Counted from the first letter of the stretch, positions 44,211-56,008 are shown. The stretch: DNA of 64,000 nt from Gammaproteobacteria bacterium (GCA_024235095.1 JACKNC010000001.1:898501-962500); one strand, 5' to 3'. The notes: generated by a model from the sequence alone, not told the origin. Made by a program: numbers and translations.

Positions 44211-46166
44211 CTACTGAACCGCTGCCTCGTCGGTCGCGGTCGGCAACCATTTGATGAGGCACTCATTGAGTTGGGATAAGGGCGTTGGCTTGGCCAGGTA
44301 CTCGTCCATACCGGCGGCCCGACAGCGCTCGGCTTCGCCCTTCAACACATTGGCCGTCAGGGCCAGAATGTGCGTGCGGCCGGCGCCGCGTTTTGCCTCC
44401 TCATCCCGGATCGCCTGGGTGAGCTGGTAGCCATCCATGTACGGCATATGGATGTCGGCCAACAGCAGCCCATAGTCGCCGTTCAGCCATTTACCAAAGG
44501 CCTCGCGCCCATCGGCGGCGATGTCACAGCAGTAGCCCAGCAGGGTGAGCTGCTGCTCGATTACCGCCTGGTTGGTCTCATTGTCCTCGGCGACCAGGAT
44601 CAGCCGCCCCTGGCGGATGGCCTCCTCGCGGCTGGGAAGGCTCGTCTGGGCCAGCGACAGGTCCCCGGTATCGGTGGCGGTGGCCATCAGCTTGGCCTTG
44701 TCAGCACGGGGAAAGGGCAACCGGGCGGTGAAGGTGCTGCCGACATCCGAGATGCTTTCCACCCGAATCGCACCGCCCATCGCCTCGACCAGCCGCGTGC
44801 TGATGACCAGCCCCAGCCCGGTGCCGCCGTACTGGCGCGTAGTCGAGGTGTCGGCCTGGGTGAAGGGATGGAAGACGCGGTCGATGGTTTCCGCGTCCAT
44901 GCCGATGCCATTGTCGCGCACCGACAGCGTGACCCAAACCGGATCGCCTTCTCCTTCGGCCAACCGGACGGTCACCGTGACCTCCCCGGGGCGGTCCAGA
45001 CCGCTGGAAAACTTGATGGCGTTGGAGAGGAAGTTGGTGAGGATCTGGCGCACCCGCAGGGCATCGCCCTTGAGGATGTGGGGGATGTCCGGATCCACCG
45101 CATGGCGCAGCGTCACCGCCTTCTGCCGGGCCTGGCCGGCGAGGGCGGCGCAGGTCTTCTCGACCATGTCAGTCAGAGCGAAGGGTTCGACGGAAAGGTG
45201 GAGCTTGCCGGCCTCGATCTTGGAGAAATCAAGGATGTCGTTGAGGATGCCGAGCTGCGCCTGGGCGGAGTCGTAGATGACCTGAGCCATTCGGCGCTGT
45301 TCATCGGTCAGGCGCGTTTTGAGCAGCGCCTCGCTCATGCCGATCACGCCGTTCATCGGCGTGCGGATCTCATGGCTCATGTTGGCCAGGAACAGAGACT
45401 TTGCCTGGTTGGCAACCTCGGCCTGCCTTTTTGCCAATTGGAGCGTTTCTTCGGTATTAATCCGTTCCTCTATGAAATCGGCGATGGTTTTACTTAGAAA
45501 TTCAAACTCATTAATTCCCTTGTAATCGGGTTTTGCGCCACATTGGACAGGTTCAATCAACTGGCGAATCGGTTTCGAAACAGTATTTACTATGGTCAGC
45601 ACAAGCATAACAATTGCGGCGATCAATAGTATGGCGAGACCAGCAAGTACATATAGCGCGTCACCCATAAACTCATAATATGCGCTATCGTCCATAATAA
45701 AATCAACCCGCCAGTCCCAGGGTTTGAAATATAAAGATTCGGAGTAATCGATACGAAATACCTTGGCCAACATATTTACCAGTTTGGACTCAGCCAGTGA
45801 CGCGCGATTAGCGAATATGGACGTATTGTCTATCTCGTAAATGATTCTGTCTCCTTCACTGATTTGTGCCCAAAGTATCATGTTTCTGGAAAAGGTTTCT
45901 ATGTTTGCCATGCCCTTGGCCTTTTGGATAAATACTCCCTTGGACTTGGCAGTCCGGCTCGCCATGAAAAACGATTGATTGAGGGTATTGAATATCTGCT
46001 CCCCAATATTATGCTTGACTTCCTGAACTTGGTTGAGCGCGTAGCGGTGGAAAATCATAAAAATGGCTATCGCCACCACCAGGATGAGAACGGCCATGTG
46101 GATGGCCGTTGGCACGAGAAGCCGGTAGGCAAGGCTGTTCTTTTTGAACAGGTTGGTAATGCTCAT
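44211..46166 (-). CDS. Hybrid sensor histidine kinase/response regulator
   Basis: 651 residues from ATG 46166 (a GTG at 46220 is also in frame). A membrane helix near residue 20, a periplasmic sensor region of about 150 residues without a recognised fold, a second helix ([21 protein letters not shown]) and a HAMP-like linker. HisKA with [13 protein letters not shown] (phospho-His near residue 270), ATPase motifs [15 protein letters not shown] and YGGTGLGL, then a receiver domain with [12 protein letters not shown] (phospho-Asp). No HPt or output domain, so phosphate must pass to a partner elsewhere. The adjacent PstS-like protein may feed the sensor. Confidence 0.9.
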   Translation of the reverse strand: MSITNLFKKNSLAYRLLVPTAIHMAVLILVVAIAIFMIFHRYALNQVQEVKHNIGEQIFNTLNQSFFMASRTAKSKGVFIQKAKGMANIETFSRNMILWAQISEGDRIIYEIDNTSIFANRASLAESKLVNMLAKVFRIDYSESLYFKPWDWRVDFIMDDSAYYEFMGDALYVLAGLAILLIAAIVMLVLTIVNTVSKPIRQLIEPVQCGAKPDYKGINEFEFLSKTIADFIEERINTEETLQLAKRQAEVANQAKSLFLANMSHEIRTPMNGVIGMSEALLKTRLTDEQRRMAQVIYDSAQAQLGILNDILDFSKIEAGKLHLSVEPFALTDMVEKTCAALAGQARQKAVTLRHAVDPDIPHILKGDALRVRQILTNFLSNAIKFSSGLDRPGEVTVTVRLAEGEGDPVWVTLSVRDNGIGMDAETIDRVFHPFTQADTSTTRQYGGTGLGLVISTRLVEAMGGAIRVESISDVGSTFTARLPFPRADKAKLMATATDTGDLSLAQTSLPSREEAIRQGRLILVAEDNETNQAVIEQQLTLLGYCCDIAADGREAFGKWLNGDYGLLLADIHMPYMDGYQLTQAIRDEEAKRGAGRTHILALTANVLKGEAERCRAAGMDEYLAKPTPLSQLNECLIKWLPTATDEAAVQ

Positions 46167-46654
46167 AAGGCGCCAGCCCGGCTGCTTCGCGAAAAAGATA
46201 ACTTGTCGATTTTGTAACACAACGATATTTCGGTCTTTCTGTAAGACACTTTGGATTACTCGCTACCAATTCTATTTTTCAGATTTATACTTTTGATTTA
46301 TATTTATAAATAAACATAATCCGATTTTGATCGAAAGGCAAGGTGGATTAAGGTAGCCTATGAAAGGACTTTCCCAGAAGCAGGAAAAAACGCGACCGTG
46401 GCCCAAAGCCCACTTCAAAGCACGATGACTGCATCGTCAAGCCCATCCCTTCATGCGTGGCCGGGATTCGGACGCTCTTGGACCCATTCTGACCGCGACT
46501 AGGGTCTTCAGAGATGGAGTAAAGGAATGTTTGAATGGATGGCCTGATCTCACTCGCTGCTGTCCCGGCATCAGTGCTATCATCCATAGAAACTGCAAAA
46601 TTGCGGAAACTCTCATCAGCCAATTTCCGCCCCAACCAGCGACGAGCGCGACGC
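46167..46654. other. About 490-bp divergent intergenic region
   Basis: Between the histidine kinase (minus) and sthA (plus). The part near 46260-46330 is AT-rich and may hold promoters for either side. The rest shows no convincing gene; a 102-codon minus-strand frame has no family or ribosome-site support. Confidence 0.4.
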
Positions 46655-48058
46655 ATGAACGACCCGCATTATGATGTCATCGTAATTGGCACCGGCCCGG
46701 GAGGAGAAGGGGCCGCCATGAAAGCCGCTAAGGAAGGTCAATCCGTAGCCGTGATCGAGAAGCATCACCTGGTGGGGGGCGGTTGTACGCACTGGGGCAC
46801 CATTCCCTCCAAGGCCCTGCGGCACGCTATTAATCGAATGCTGGAATTCAACACCAGCGCGACCTTCCGCAGCGCCCTGGGACATGCCCTGAAACTGTCC
46901 TATCCCGAATTGCTGCGCTCCGCAGAATCAGTCATCGCCCGTCAGACCGCTATGCGCCGGGATTTCTACGAACGCAACCGAGTCACGCTCTATCACGGTC
47001 ATGCCAAATTTCTCGATGCGCATACCCTGGAAGTTCGCGCTGGCAATCAGGGCGAACCGGCGGTGCTGGCCGCCGACGGTTTTGTCATTGCCTCCGGTTC
47101 TCATCCCTTCCGGCCCCGCGATATCGATTTCAACCATCCGCGCATCTTCGACAGCGACACGATTCTCAGCATGTCCACCACGCCGCGCTCGATCCTGATC
47201 TATGGCGCTGGAGTGATCGGTTGCGAATACGCCAGCATCTTCCGCAATATGGGCTGCAAAGTGGATCTAGTGGATACTCGTTCGCAGTTGCTTTCCTTCC
47301 TCGACGATGAGATCAGCCACGCGCTCAGCTATCACTTGCGCGACCAGGGGGTGATGATTCGCCATAACGAGGAATATGAAAGCGTCGAAGGTTTGCCGGA
47401 TGGCATGTTCATGCACTTCAAGTCTGGCAAGAAGATCAAGGCGGACGCGCTGTTGTGGGCGAATGGCCGCACTGGCAACACGGCGAACATGGGCTTGGAG
47501 GAGCTGGGCATCACCCCGAACAATCGCGGCCAGATTAAAATTGATGACAACTACCGCACCGCCCTGCCGCACATCTACGCGGTTGGCGATGTGGTCGGCT
47601 ACCCGAGTCTGGCCAGCGCCGCCTATGATCAGGGCCGTTTCGCCGCAACGCATCTGGTGCAAGGCAGTTGCGACCATCACCTGGTGGATTACATCCCGAC
47701 CGGCATTTATACTTCACCCGAGATCAGTTCCATTGGCCGCACCGAGCGCGAACTGACTGAAGCGCGGATTCCCTATGAAGTCGGACACGCCTATTTCAAG
47801 AGCCTGGCGCGCGCCCAGATCACCGGACGCACTGTTGGGATTTTGAAGCTGTTGTTTCACCGCGATACGCTGGAAATTCTGGGCATCCACTGTTTTGGCG
47901 ACCAGGCGGCGGAAATCGTGCATATCGGCCAAGCCATCATGGCGCAACAGGGTGAAGCCAACAACATTCAGTATTTTGTTAACACGACTTTCAATTACCC
48001 CACCATGGCCGAAGCGTACCGGGTTGCGGCGCTCAACGGTCTGAATCGGTTGGCCTGA
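46655..48058 (+). CDS. sthA: Soluble NAD(P)+ transhydrogenase
   Basis: 467 residues from ATG 46655, giving the family N-terminus [20 protein letters not shown]. The active-site segment [15 protein letters not shown] keeps only the first of the two redox cysteines of related disulfide reductases, the SthA hallmark. A second FAD/NAD motif ([17 protein letters not shown]) is near residue 185, and the C-terminal dimerisation domain is complete. It balances NADPH and NADH in the cytoplasm. Upstream in-frame codons to 46535 are not family-like. Confidence 0.95.
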   Translation: MNDPHYDVIVIGTGPGGEGAAMKAAKEGQSVAVIEKHHLVGGGCTHWGTIPSKALRHAINRMLEFNTSATFRSALGHALKLSYPELLRSAESVIARQTAMRRDFYERNRVTLYHGHAKFLDAHTLEVRAGNQGEPAVLAADGFVIASGSHPFRPRDIDFNHPRIFDSDTILSMSTTPRSILIYGAGVIGCEYASIFRNMGCKVDLVDTRSQLLSFLDDEISHALSYHLRDQGVMIRHNEEYESVEGLPDGMFMHFKSGKKIKADALLWANGRTGNTANMGLEELGITPNNRGQIKIDDNYRTALPHIYAVGDVVGYPSLASAAYDQGRFAATHLVQGSCDHHLVDYIPTGIYTSPEISSIGRTERELTEARIPYEVGHAYFKSLARAQITGRTVGILKLLFHRDTLEILGIHCFGDQAAEIVHIGQAIMAQQGEANNIQYFVNTTFNYPTMAEAYRVAALNGLNRLA

Positions 48059-48072
48059 GAGAGGACTCTATC

Positions 48073-49221
48073 TTGGATATCACTCCCTATCTCAAACTTA
48101 TGGTTGACAAGGAAGCCTCTGACCTGTTTTTCCATGTGGGCGCGCCGGTCAATATCAAGATTGGCGGCGTAGTCCGGCCCATTGGTAATAAAGTGCTGGG
48201 TCCCGGCGGCGTGCGCGAAGTCGCCTATTCGGTGATGAAAGATGACCAAATCAAGGATTTCGAACACGACTGGGAACTCAACTTCGCCATCCCGCTGCAT
48301 GGCGTAGGCCGCTTCCGCGCCAACGTGTTCAAGCAACGCGGCGAAGTATCGATGGTGATCCGCTACATCAAGGGCGACATCCCCCAGGTCGAGGAACTGG
48401 GCCTGCCGCCGCTGCTGCGCCAGATCGTGATGGAAAAGCGCGGCCTGATTTTGCTGGTCGGCGCGACCGGCTCGGGTAAATCGACCACCCTGGCGGCAAT
48501 GATCGATCATCGCAACTCCAGTTCGCCAGGGCATATCATCACCATCGAGGATCCGATTGAATTCACCCACCAGCATAAAAAATCGGTGATCGCTCAGCGT
48601 GAAATCGGCATTGACACTCATAGCTACGAGTATGCGTTGCGCAGCGCCATGCGCGAAGCGCCGGACGTGATCCTGGTCGGAGAAGTTCGCGAACGCGATG
48701 TGATGAAATATGTGTTGACGTTCTCGGAAACCGGCCATTTGGTGCTGTCCACCCTGCACGCCAACAACGCGAATGGAGCGCTGGAGCGCATCGTCAACTT
48801 TTTCCCCGAGGATGCCCGGCCTCAGTTGTTGATGGACCTGTCGCTGAACCTGCGCGCCATCATCTCCCAACGCCTGGTGCGCGCCCTGAACGGCGGCATG
48901 GTGCCTGCAGTAGAGGTCCTGCTAAACACGCCCTACATTGCTGACCTGATCCAAAAGGGCAAGATCGATTACGTCAAGGACGCTATGGAACAATCCACGG
49001 AAGCCGGCACCCAGACTTTTGACCAAGCGCTGTTCAAGCTGTATAAGGAAGGCAAGATTTCCAAGGATGAGGCGATTAAGAATGCAGATTCCAAGAACAA
49101 CGTCGGCCTGCAAATCCGGCTGGCGGAAGGGATGGAGTCGAGCAACAAATCGTCGGCTAACATCGCTGATCTGGTGCTTCACGACGATGATCAGGAAAAG
49201 AATCGGATGTTTGGGATATGA
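48073..49221 (+). CDS. pilU: Type IV pilus retraction ATPase PilU
   Basis: 382 residues from TTG 48073, with GAGG upstream. N-terminal PAS-like domain (SDLFFHVGAPVNIKIGG), Walker A LLVGATGSGKSTT near residue 138, Asp box IITIEDPIEF, Walker B region PDVILVGEVRERDVMKY, and His box LSTLHANNA. The VRERD variant and acidic C-terminal tail (DLVLHDDDQEKN) point to PilU and not PilT. It powers twitching together with PilT; no pilT is in the window. Confidence 0.9.
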   Translation: MDITPYLKLMVDKEASDLFFHVGAPVNIKIGGVVRPIGNKVLGPGGVREVAYSVMKDDQIKDFEHDWELNFAIPLHGVGRFRANVFKQRGEVSMVIRYIKGDIPQVEELGLPPLLRQIVMEKRGLILLVGATGSGKSTTLAAMIDHRNSSSPGHIITIEDPIEFTHQHKKSVIAQREIGIDTHSYEYALRSAMREAPDVILVGEVRERDVMKYVLTFSETGHLVLSTLHANNANGALERIVNFFPEDARPQLLMDLSLNLRAIISQRLVRALNGGMVPAVEVLLNTPYIADLIQKGKIDYVKDAMEQSTEAGTQTFDQALFKLYKEGKISKDEAIKNADSKNNVGLQIRLAEGMESSNKSSANIADLVLHDDDQEKNRMFGI

Positions 49222-50429
49222 ATATCCCTCCTCGCCCCCAGCCCCCCTTCCCAGCTAGGAGAGGAGAGTTCATCGGACTCGCCCGGCGGATGGCGGATAT
49301 TGCGCCGTTTCATGTCATGGCGCTATTGGCGCGCGCCCAGGAACTGGAGGCGACAGGCCGTTCCATCATCCACATGGAAATCGGCGAGCCGGATTTTCCA
49401 GCAGCGGAGCCGATCATCGCCGCAGGTCAACAAGCGCTGGCGGAAGGACGCACTCGTTATACCCCCGCTGCCGGTCTGTCGGCACTGCGCCAGGCGATCA
49501 GTACTCATTACCGGGAGCGCTACCAGGTCGCGGTTCCAGCCCGGCGTATTCTCATCACCCCCGGCGCATCTGGCGCGTTGCAATTGGCTACGGCGGTGTT
49601 GATTAATCCTGGCGACCGGGTATTGGTGGCTGATCCGGGCTATCCCTGCAACCGGCATTTTGTGCGGCTGGTGGAGGGCGAAACCGTCGGGATTCCGGTC
49701 GGACCGGAGACCGGCTATCAACTCACTGCAAGTCTGGTTGAACAATACTGGGATACGCAGACGGTAGCGGTGTTGCTGGCCTCGCCGGCTAATCCCACGG
49801 GCGCCGTGGTTCCTCCCGAGGAACTGGCGGCAATTGTCGCAACGGTTGAGGCGCGCGGTGGGCGAGTGATCATGGACGAGATTTACCACGGGCTGGTCTA
49901 TAGCGCGCCGCTGCAAACCGCGCTGGCGTATTCGGACCAGGTCTTTTTGGTCAACAGTTTTTCCAAGTATTACGGAATGACCGGTTGGCGGCTAGGTTGG
50001 TTGGTCGCTCCCGAGGACAGTGTTGACGCTGCCGAAAAGCTAGCGCAGAACCTGTTTCTAGCAGCGTCTACCCCGGCGCAACACGCCGCGCTGGCCGCTT
50101 TTACCCCAAAGGCGCAGGCGATTTTCGAGGCGCGGTGTCGGGAATTCCAGGCGCGGCGGGATTTTCTGCTGCCCGCCCTGCGCGAACTGGGCTTTGTCAT
50201 GCCCGTGACTCCAGATGGCGCATTCTATCTCTATGCCGATTGTGGCCGTTTCACCGACGACAGCTACGACTTTGCGTTGCGCTTGCTGGATAAAGCGGGC
50301 GTCGCCATCACTCCCGGCATTGACTTCGGCTGCCATCGCGCGAGCCAGCATGTGCGTTTTGCTTACACCAACGCCATCCCGCAGCTGGAGAAGGGCGTAG
50401 AGCGCATCAGACAGGCGTTACAGAATTGA
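49218..50429 (+). CDS. PLP-dependent class I/II aminotransferase
   Basis: 403 residues from ATG 49218, which overlaps the pilU stop by four bases; ATG 49290 (MADIAPFHVMALLARAQEL) is the more family-like start, but its ribosome site is unclear. Motifs: MEIGEPDFPAAEPI, TPGASGALQLATAVLINPGD, ASPANPTGAVVP (Asn near residue 190), DEIYHGLVY and the PLP Lys in NSFSKYYGMTGWRLGW near residue 250. Aspartate/tyrosine aminotransferase superfamily; donor and acceptor unknown. The 3' end overlaps the convergent aldo/keto reductase by 23 bp. Confidence 0.88.
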   Translation: MNIPPRPQPPFPARRGEFIGLARRMADIAPFHVMALLARAQELEATGRSIIHMEIGEPDFPAAEPIIAAGQQALAEGRTRYTPAAGLSALRQAISTHYRERYQVAVPARRILITPGASGALQLATAVLINPGDRVLVADPGYPCNRHFVRLVEGETVGIPVGPETGYQLTASLVEQYWDTQTVAVLLASPANPTGAVVPPEELAAIVATVEARGGRVIMDEIYHGLVYSAPLQTALAYSDQVFLVNSFSKYYGMTGWRLGWLVAPEDSVDAAEKLAQNLFLAASTPAQHAALAAFTPKAQAIFEARCREFQARRDFLLPALRELGFVMPVTPDGAFYLYADCGRFTDDSYDFALRLLDKAGVAITPGIDFGCHRASQHVRFAYTNAIPQLEKGVERIRQALQN

Positions 50430-51222
50430 CGTGTTGTAAAGCGCGTTCCGCCGCCGTCATGTTGGCCCGCAAATGCTCCGGATTCAGCGTTCCTACTACT
50501 ACGCTGCTGACCCCCGGTTCCGCGAAAATCAGATTCAGCGCAGACTGCACCGGGTCAGTGCTCTCTACCAGATCGAGATGGCCGCTGAGCAAGCCCTTCT
50601 TGATGAACACGCCCTTGCCCGCGGCGTGAGCAGCCTGGATAACGGGCAATTCTTCGCGCTGGGCCAGATTATAAGTGACCATCACCGCATCACAGCACTC
50701 CACCGCCCGCAAGCCGCCGGCAACGGTCTTGCTGGACATTCCTACCGCGCGGATTAAACCCGCCTGCTGCAGATCGCGCAGGGTCGGCAACACCTCCTCC
50801 TGCTCCAGGATAGCCAGGTCGTCACCGCTGGAGTGGATCAACACTACATCCAGCGTCTCCACTCCCAATCGCCGTAGACTGCGCTCCACGCTGGCGTAGG
50901 CAGCGGCAGCTGAGAAGTCGAATCTGGAGACGCCATCGTGGAATTCTTCGCCGACTTTGGTCACGATCACCCAGTCCCGTCGGCATTGTCGCAGCAACCG
51001 GCCTAGCCGTTCCTCGCTTTTATTGTAAGCCGGCGCTGTATCCAGCAGATTAATGCCCAGATCCCAGGCCAGCTCCAGCAACGTCAGCGCCTCCTGATCC
51101 GAAGGCAGTTCAAATGGTCGAGGATATTTGACACTCTGGTTACGACCGAATTTGACTGTACCCAGCCCTAGCGGACTCACCTGCAGACTGGTTGATCCTG
51201 GTAATCTCATGCTTGTTATCAT
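50407..51222 (-). CDS. Aldo/keto reductase
   Basis: 271 residues; start ATG 51222 or ATG 51210. The catalytic tetrad is Asp and Tyr in NLLDTAPAYNKSEERLG, Lys in VIVTKVG and His in DVVLIHSSGDD. NADPH-binding C-terminal loop (FAEPGVSSVVVGTLNPEHLRANM). Substrate unknown. The start codon touches the stop of a 68-codon frame upstream (TGATG). The coding end overlaps the aminotransferase end on the opposite strand. Confidence 0.88.
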   Translation of the reverse strand: MITSMRLPGSTSLQVSPLGLGTVKFGRNQSVKYPRPFELPSDQEALTLLELAWDLGINLLDTAPAYNKSEERLGRLLRQCRRDWVIVTKVGEEFHDGVSRFDFSAAAAYASVERSLRRLGVETLDVVLIHSSGDDLAILEQEEVLPTLRDLQQAGLIRAVGMSSKTVAGGLRAVECCDAVMVTYNLAQREELPVIQAAHAAGKGVFIKKGLLSGHLDLVESTDPVQSALNLIFAEPGVSSVVVGTLNPEHLRANMTAAERALQHVNSVTPV

Positions 51223-51428
51223 CAGATGCGTTTACCATTCAAGGGCATTACAGCTAATAGGTAATCCCTCAAAAGATCGAAAATCATATTGGAGCGATCT
51301 GGTGTTTTATCCATCATTATAACAAAATCTTGTCGATCTCTGCTGTATAAAGGTTCACTATAACCTGCAGGACTACCACAAATCATAGGCAATGCTATGA
51401 GATAACACGATAGCGTATGGGATGGCAA
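51222..51428 (-). CDS. Possible 68-residue protein coupled to the aldo/keto reductase
   Basis: The frame MPSHTLSCYLIALPM through MPLNGKRI ends in TGATG, sharing a base with the reductase start, a pattern used for translational coupling. No family recognised, no clear ribosome site, and AT-rich sequence; it may be a degenerate fragment or chance. Confidence 0.25.
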   Translation of the reverse strand: MPSHTLSCYLIALPMICGSPAGYSEPLYSRDRQDFVIMMDKTPDRSNMIFDLLRDYLLAVMPLNGKRI

Positions 51429-51483
51429 GAGTGATTATAAACTGAATTTGAAGTATTTTTTAGATCATATAGAGTTCGATGAA

Positions 51484-52269
51484 GTGAAAATTAAAATTGC
51501 GACCTGGAATGTCAACTCCTTGAAAGTGCGCTTACCACAGGTGCTGGACTGGCTCGCACAGCACCAGCCTGATATGTTGGCCCTCCAGGAAACCAAGCTG
51601 ATCGACGCCGATTTCTCGACTCTGGATATCTCCAACGCTGGCTATCAATCCGTGTTTGCCGGGCAGAAGACCTACAATGGCGTAGCAATTCTCAGCCGGT
51701 TGCCGGCCAGCGATGTGATCACCGACCTGCCGAACATGGATGATCCGCAACGTCGGGTGCTGGGCGCGACCTTGGGCGAACTGCGCGCTATTAATCTTTA
51801 CATCCCCAACGGTCAGTCGGTCGGTTCCGACAAATACGCCTACAAAATCGCTTGGCTCGAAAGACTTATCGCCTGGGTGGAAACCGAGTTGGCGCGTTAT
51901 CCAAAACTTGTCATCCTGGGCGATTTCAACATTGCCCCAGAAGATCGCGATGTGCATGATCCAGTAGCCTGGACCGGGCAGGTGCTGTGTAGCAAATCCG
52001 AGCGAGCGGCGTTTGAACGGCTATTGAATCTGGGACTGCGCGACGCCTTTCGTTTGTTCCCTCAGGAAGAGCACAGTTTTAGCTGGTGGGACTACCGCGC
52101 TGCTGCATTCCGGCGTAATCTTGGCTTGCGTATTGACCATATTCTGGTCAGCCCGGCGCTGGCGGCGGACTGCGTCGCCTGTAGGGTGGACAAGAAACCG
52201 CGTCAACTGGAACGTCCTTCTGATCATGCCCCTGTCGTGGCTGAATTCACAGCACCCTCTGATGCCTGA
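51484..52269 (+). CDS. xthA: Exodeoxyribonuclease III
   Basis: 261 residues from GTG 51484, chosen since [20 protein letters not shown] is the family N-terminus; the frame is open upstream to TTG 51448. Motifs: LQETKLID (metal-binding Glu), [25 protein letters not shown] (Asp and Asn), [23 protein letters not shown] and the C-terminal [10 protein letters not shown] with catalytic Asp-His. It is an AP endonuclease and 3' exonuclease in base-excision repair. Confidence 0.92.
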   Translation: MKIKIATWNVNSLKVRLPQVLDWLAQHQPDMLALQETKLIDADFSTLDISNAGYQSVFAGQKTYNGVAILSRLPASDVITDLPNMDDPQRRVLGATLGELRAINLYIPNGQSVGSDKYAYKIAWLERLIAWVETELARYPKLVILGDFNIAPEDRDVHDPVAWTGQVLCSKSERAAFERLLNLGLRDAFRLFPQEEHSFSWWDYRAAAFRRNLGLRIDHILVSPALAADCVACRVDKKPRQLERPSDHAPVVAEFTAPSDA

Positions 52270-52286
52270 TACCTGATGCCTTGCTC

Positions 52287-53324
<1,038 letters not shown>

Positions 53325-53660
53325 GTTTTGACAGGTATGGGACAGGATTTTTCGCAGGTCTGGCCCCGAACGCGCTCGACCGGCGAACTCTTGTCAGGCA
53401 ACGCTCCGCTTATGCCCAACCTATCATTGTCTCGCTAATAACAATCCCTACATCCCAGAACAATTAATTTTATATTAATTAAGCAAAATCAATTTCTTGC
53501 TTAAAATCTGACCTGATTTCTACACTAGCAACACTAGATATTTATTGCGAGTTACCCTAATAGAGAGGCCCTCCGGCATTGTCGTCAAGGGGCGCCATTG
53601 CATCGCTATACTATGTGAATACCGTTGATCGCTGTCCAGCCCGAAACACAAGGAGCGCCA
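53325..53660. other. 336-bp intergenic region before the GAF-HD-GYP gene
   Basis: An AT-rich core at about 53450-53530 and a TATACT at about 53609-53614 could hold a promoter for the signalling genes, but no good -35 is at proper spacing. No gene supported. Confidence 0.35.
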
Positions 53661-55310
53661 ATGCAACTCTCTAATTCCAGTAATCTTCTACAGCGTCTGG
53701 AACATCTTAACCGCATCGGCATTGCATTGTCCAAGGAGCGGGATACGCTAAAGCTGCTGGACATCATCCTGATCGCCGCCAAGCGCCTGCTCAATGCGGA
53801 CGGGGGTACGTTATACCGACTGGTGGAAGAGCAAGGTCGCCAACAACTTCGTTTCGATGTGGTCTACAACGATTCGTTGCATATCCATATTGGCGGCGCC
53901 ACGGGTACTGATTTCCCTGATGGCTTTCCCCGCTTTATTCCACTCCATGATGCTTCCGGTCAACCAAATACCGGCATGGTGGTCACTTACGCCGTACTGA
54001 ACAATACCACGGTGGTGATTGACGATGCCTATGTCGAACAAAGTTTCGATTTCTCAGGAACCCACCGCTTTGATCAACATACCGGCTATCGTTCCCGCTC
54101 CTTCCTGACGGTGCCGATGAAGAATCATGAGGAGGAAATCATCGGCGTCTTTCAACTCATCAACGCTCTCGATCCGAAAACCGGACAGGTGCGCACCTTT
54201 TCACCCGCCGACCGGCAACTAGCAGAATCACTGGCCTCCCAGGCCGCCATCGCGTTGACGAACCGGCAACTGATCAAGCAACTTGAGAATCTGTTCGAAG
54301 CACTAATTGCCCTGATTAACACCGCTATCGATCATAAATCTCCTTACACCGGCGGGCACTGCCAACGGGTGCCGATTCTCACCATGATGATCGCCGAGGC
54401 TGCTCAACGCTCTAAACGAGGTCGGCTCAAGGATTTCTGTCCTACTCCGGAGGAATTGTACGAACTCAAGATCGCCGGACTTTTACATGATTGCGGCAAG
54501 ATCACCACTCCTGTACATGTAGTGGACAAAGCAACTAAACTCGAAACCCTCTTTGACCGCATTCACTTGGTGGATACTCGCTTTGAGGTGCTCAAGCGTG
54601 ATGCCGAAATTGAAATGCTTAAGGGGAAACTGACTGCCCTGGAAAGTGGCGATCTGACCACTATTTCCTGCTTGGAACAGCAGTTTAGTGAAAAATTGAC
54701 TCAATTGGAGGAGGAACGCGCCTACGTGCGCCACAACAATATTGGCGGCGAGTTCATGAGCGCCGCAGATCAGGAGCGGATTCGACAAATCGCCGCCCGC
54801 CGCTGGGTCGGACCCGATGGTCAGGATAGCGCCTTCCTGTCCGAGGACGAGGTTCATAACCTTTGTATTGCCAGAGGCACCTTGAATCCGGCGGAACGCG
54901 CCATCATCGAGGAGCATGTAGCACTCACCATGAGGATGCTCAATCAACTGCCGTGGCCCAAAAACCTGCGCAATGTCGCCGAATATGCCGGCAGCCATCA
55001 TGAAAAACTCGATGGCCACGGCTACCATCGGGGTTTGAATGAATCATCGTTACCGTTACCCTCACGCATTATCTGCCTGGCCGATGTATTCGAAGCGCTG
55101 ACCGCGCGCGACCGCCCCTATAAACCGGGAAAGAAAATGAGCGAAGTACTCACTATTCTTGGCCGAATGGTGCAAGACCATGAAATCGATTCCGATTTGT
55201 TCGATGCGTTCGTTCGAGAAGGAGTCTGGCTGGACTATGCCCGCCAGTGGGTGCAACCGGAGCAAATGGATGCGATAGACATTAGCCAAATTCCGGGTTA
55301 TACCCCTTGA
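53661..55310 (+). CDS. GAF domain plus HD-GYP-type phosphodiesterase with large insertion
   Basis: 549 residues from ATG 53661, with AAGGAG 5 bp upstream. Residues 15-205 are a GAF sensor domain. The HD domain starts around HKSPYTGGHCQRV with the metal motif HDCGK at residue 276, and its second half has SHHEKLDGHGYH at residue 446. The last motif is normally HHExxDGxGYP, so the Pro of GYP is His here. Between HDCGK and HHE there are about 170 residues where about 60 are usual, including a coiled-coil stretch (LKRDAEIEMLKGKL). The family hydrolyses cyclic-di-GMP; activity here is likely but the variant signature leaves doubt. Followed 40 bp later by a cyclic-nucleotide-binding protein. Confidence 0.85.
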   Translation: MQLSNSSNLLQRLEHLNRIGIALSKERDTLKLLDIILIAAKRLLNADGGTLYRLVEEQGRQQLRFDVVYNDSLHIHIGGATGTDFPDGFPRFIPLHDASGQPNTGMVVTYAVLNNTTVVIDDAYVEQSFDFSGTHRFDQHTGYRSRSFLTVPMKNHEEEIIGVFQLINALDPKTGQVRTFSPADRQLAESLASQAAIALTNRQLIKQLENLFEALIALINTAIDHKSPYTGGHCQRVPILTMMIAEAAQRSKRGRLKDFCPTPEELYELKIAGLLHDCGKITTPVHVVDKATKLETLFDRIHLVDTRFEVLKRDAEIEMLKGKLTALESGDLTTISCLEQQFSEKLTQLEEERAYVRHNNIGGEFMSAADQERIRQIAARRWVGPDGQDSAFLSEDEVHNLCIARGTLNPAERAIIEEHVALTMRMLNQLPWPKNLRNVAEYAGSHHEKLDGHGYHRGLNESSLPLPSRIICLADVFEALTARDRPYKPGKKMSEVLTILGRMVQDHEIDSDLFDAFVREGVWLDYARQWVQPEQMDAIDISQIPGYTP

Positions 55311-55350
55311 TGATTGGCTGCATTGTTCTCCGCTCTCCAGGAAACTCGAC

Positions 55351-55977
55351 ATGCAAATTTATAAAAGCGGCGACGCCCTGAGCAAGTTAAGTGAACAATT
55401 TAAACGCATTCCGCTATTGCGCGCCTTCGCGGGGGAGCCTCTCAAGGAAATCCTCAATGCCAGCCGCATGCTGGTCTATGGCCAGGATGAGGTTATTATT
55501 CCCGAAGGCGAATTCGGAGATCATCTGTACGTACTGATCAACGGCAAAGTGCGCGTCGTCAAGAACCAGCGATCTATCGCGGTGCTCGACCAGGTAGGAG
55601 AGGTGTTTGGCGAAATTTCCGCGCTGGACCATGAGCCGCGCACTGCCTCGGTCATCGCCGCCAAGCTGACCTGGTGCCTGGAACTCAATCCAAGCGCTCT
55701 GGAAAATCTGCCCTCTGAGGACCAGGATGCCTATTACGCTTTGCTTTACCGTTTTATTGCTCAGGTCATCGCTGAACGACTGAAGAAAACCACTGATGAA
55801 CTGGCTCTGGCTGTTAAAGAACTCGAAACGACCCGATGCAAGCTGAAGGAATTGCGGCAAGACTCCGGTCAAGAAAAGATGGATGACGAACTGGAATTGG
55901 CCATTGAACAACTGCGGCGCACCAAGGAAAAACTGTCGCGGCTGGGAGGCGCGACTGAACCATTGTCGATGGCCTGA
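55351..55977 (+). CDS. Cyclic-nucleotide-binding domain protein with coiled-coil tail
   Basis: 208 residues. Residues 20-140 are a cNMP-binding beta-roll (IIPEGEFGDHLYVLINGKVRVV; FGEISALDHEPRTASVIA, where the phosphate cassette Glu and Arg are retained). Residues 145-200 are a charged coiled coil (LKKTTDELALAVKELETTRCKLKEL). There is no DNA-binding domain, so it is not a CRP-type regulator. Probably a signalling partner of the preceding GAF-HD-GYP protein; ligand not known. Confidence 0.82.
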   Translation: MQIYKSGDALSKLSEQFKRIPLLRAFAGEPLKEILNASRMLVYGQDEVIIPEGEFGDHLYVLINGKVRVVKNQRSIAVLDQVGEVFGEISALDHEPRTASVIAAKLTWCLELNPSALENLPSEDQDAYYALLYRFIAQVIAERLKKTTDELALAVKELETTRCKLKELRQDSGQEKMDDELELAIEQLRRTKEKLSRLGGATEPLSMA

Positions 55978-56008
55978 CGCTATCGGCTATGCCTTGGAGG
56001 ATATCATC

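Noticed and set aside
44370..45497. 375-codon plus-strand frame
   Set aside because: Antisense shadow of the histidine-kinase catalytic domains.
46348..46656. 102-codon minus-strand frame upstream of sthA
   Set aside because: No ribosome site, low-complexity composition and no recognisable family.
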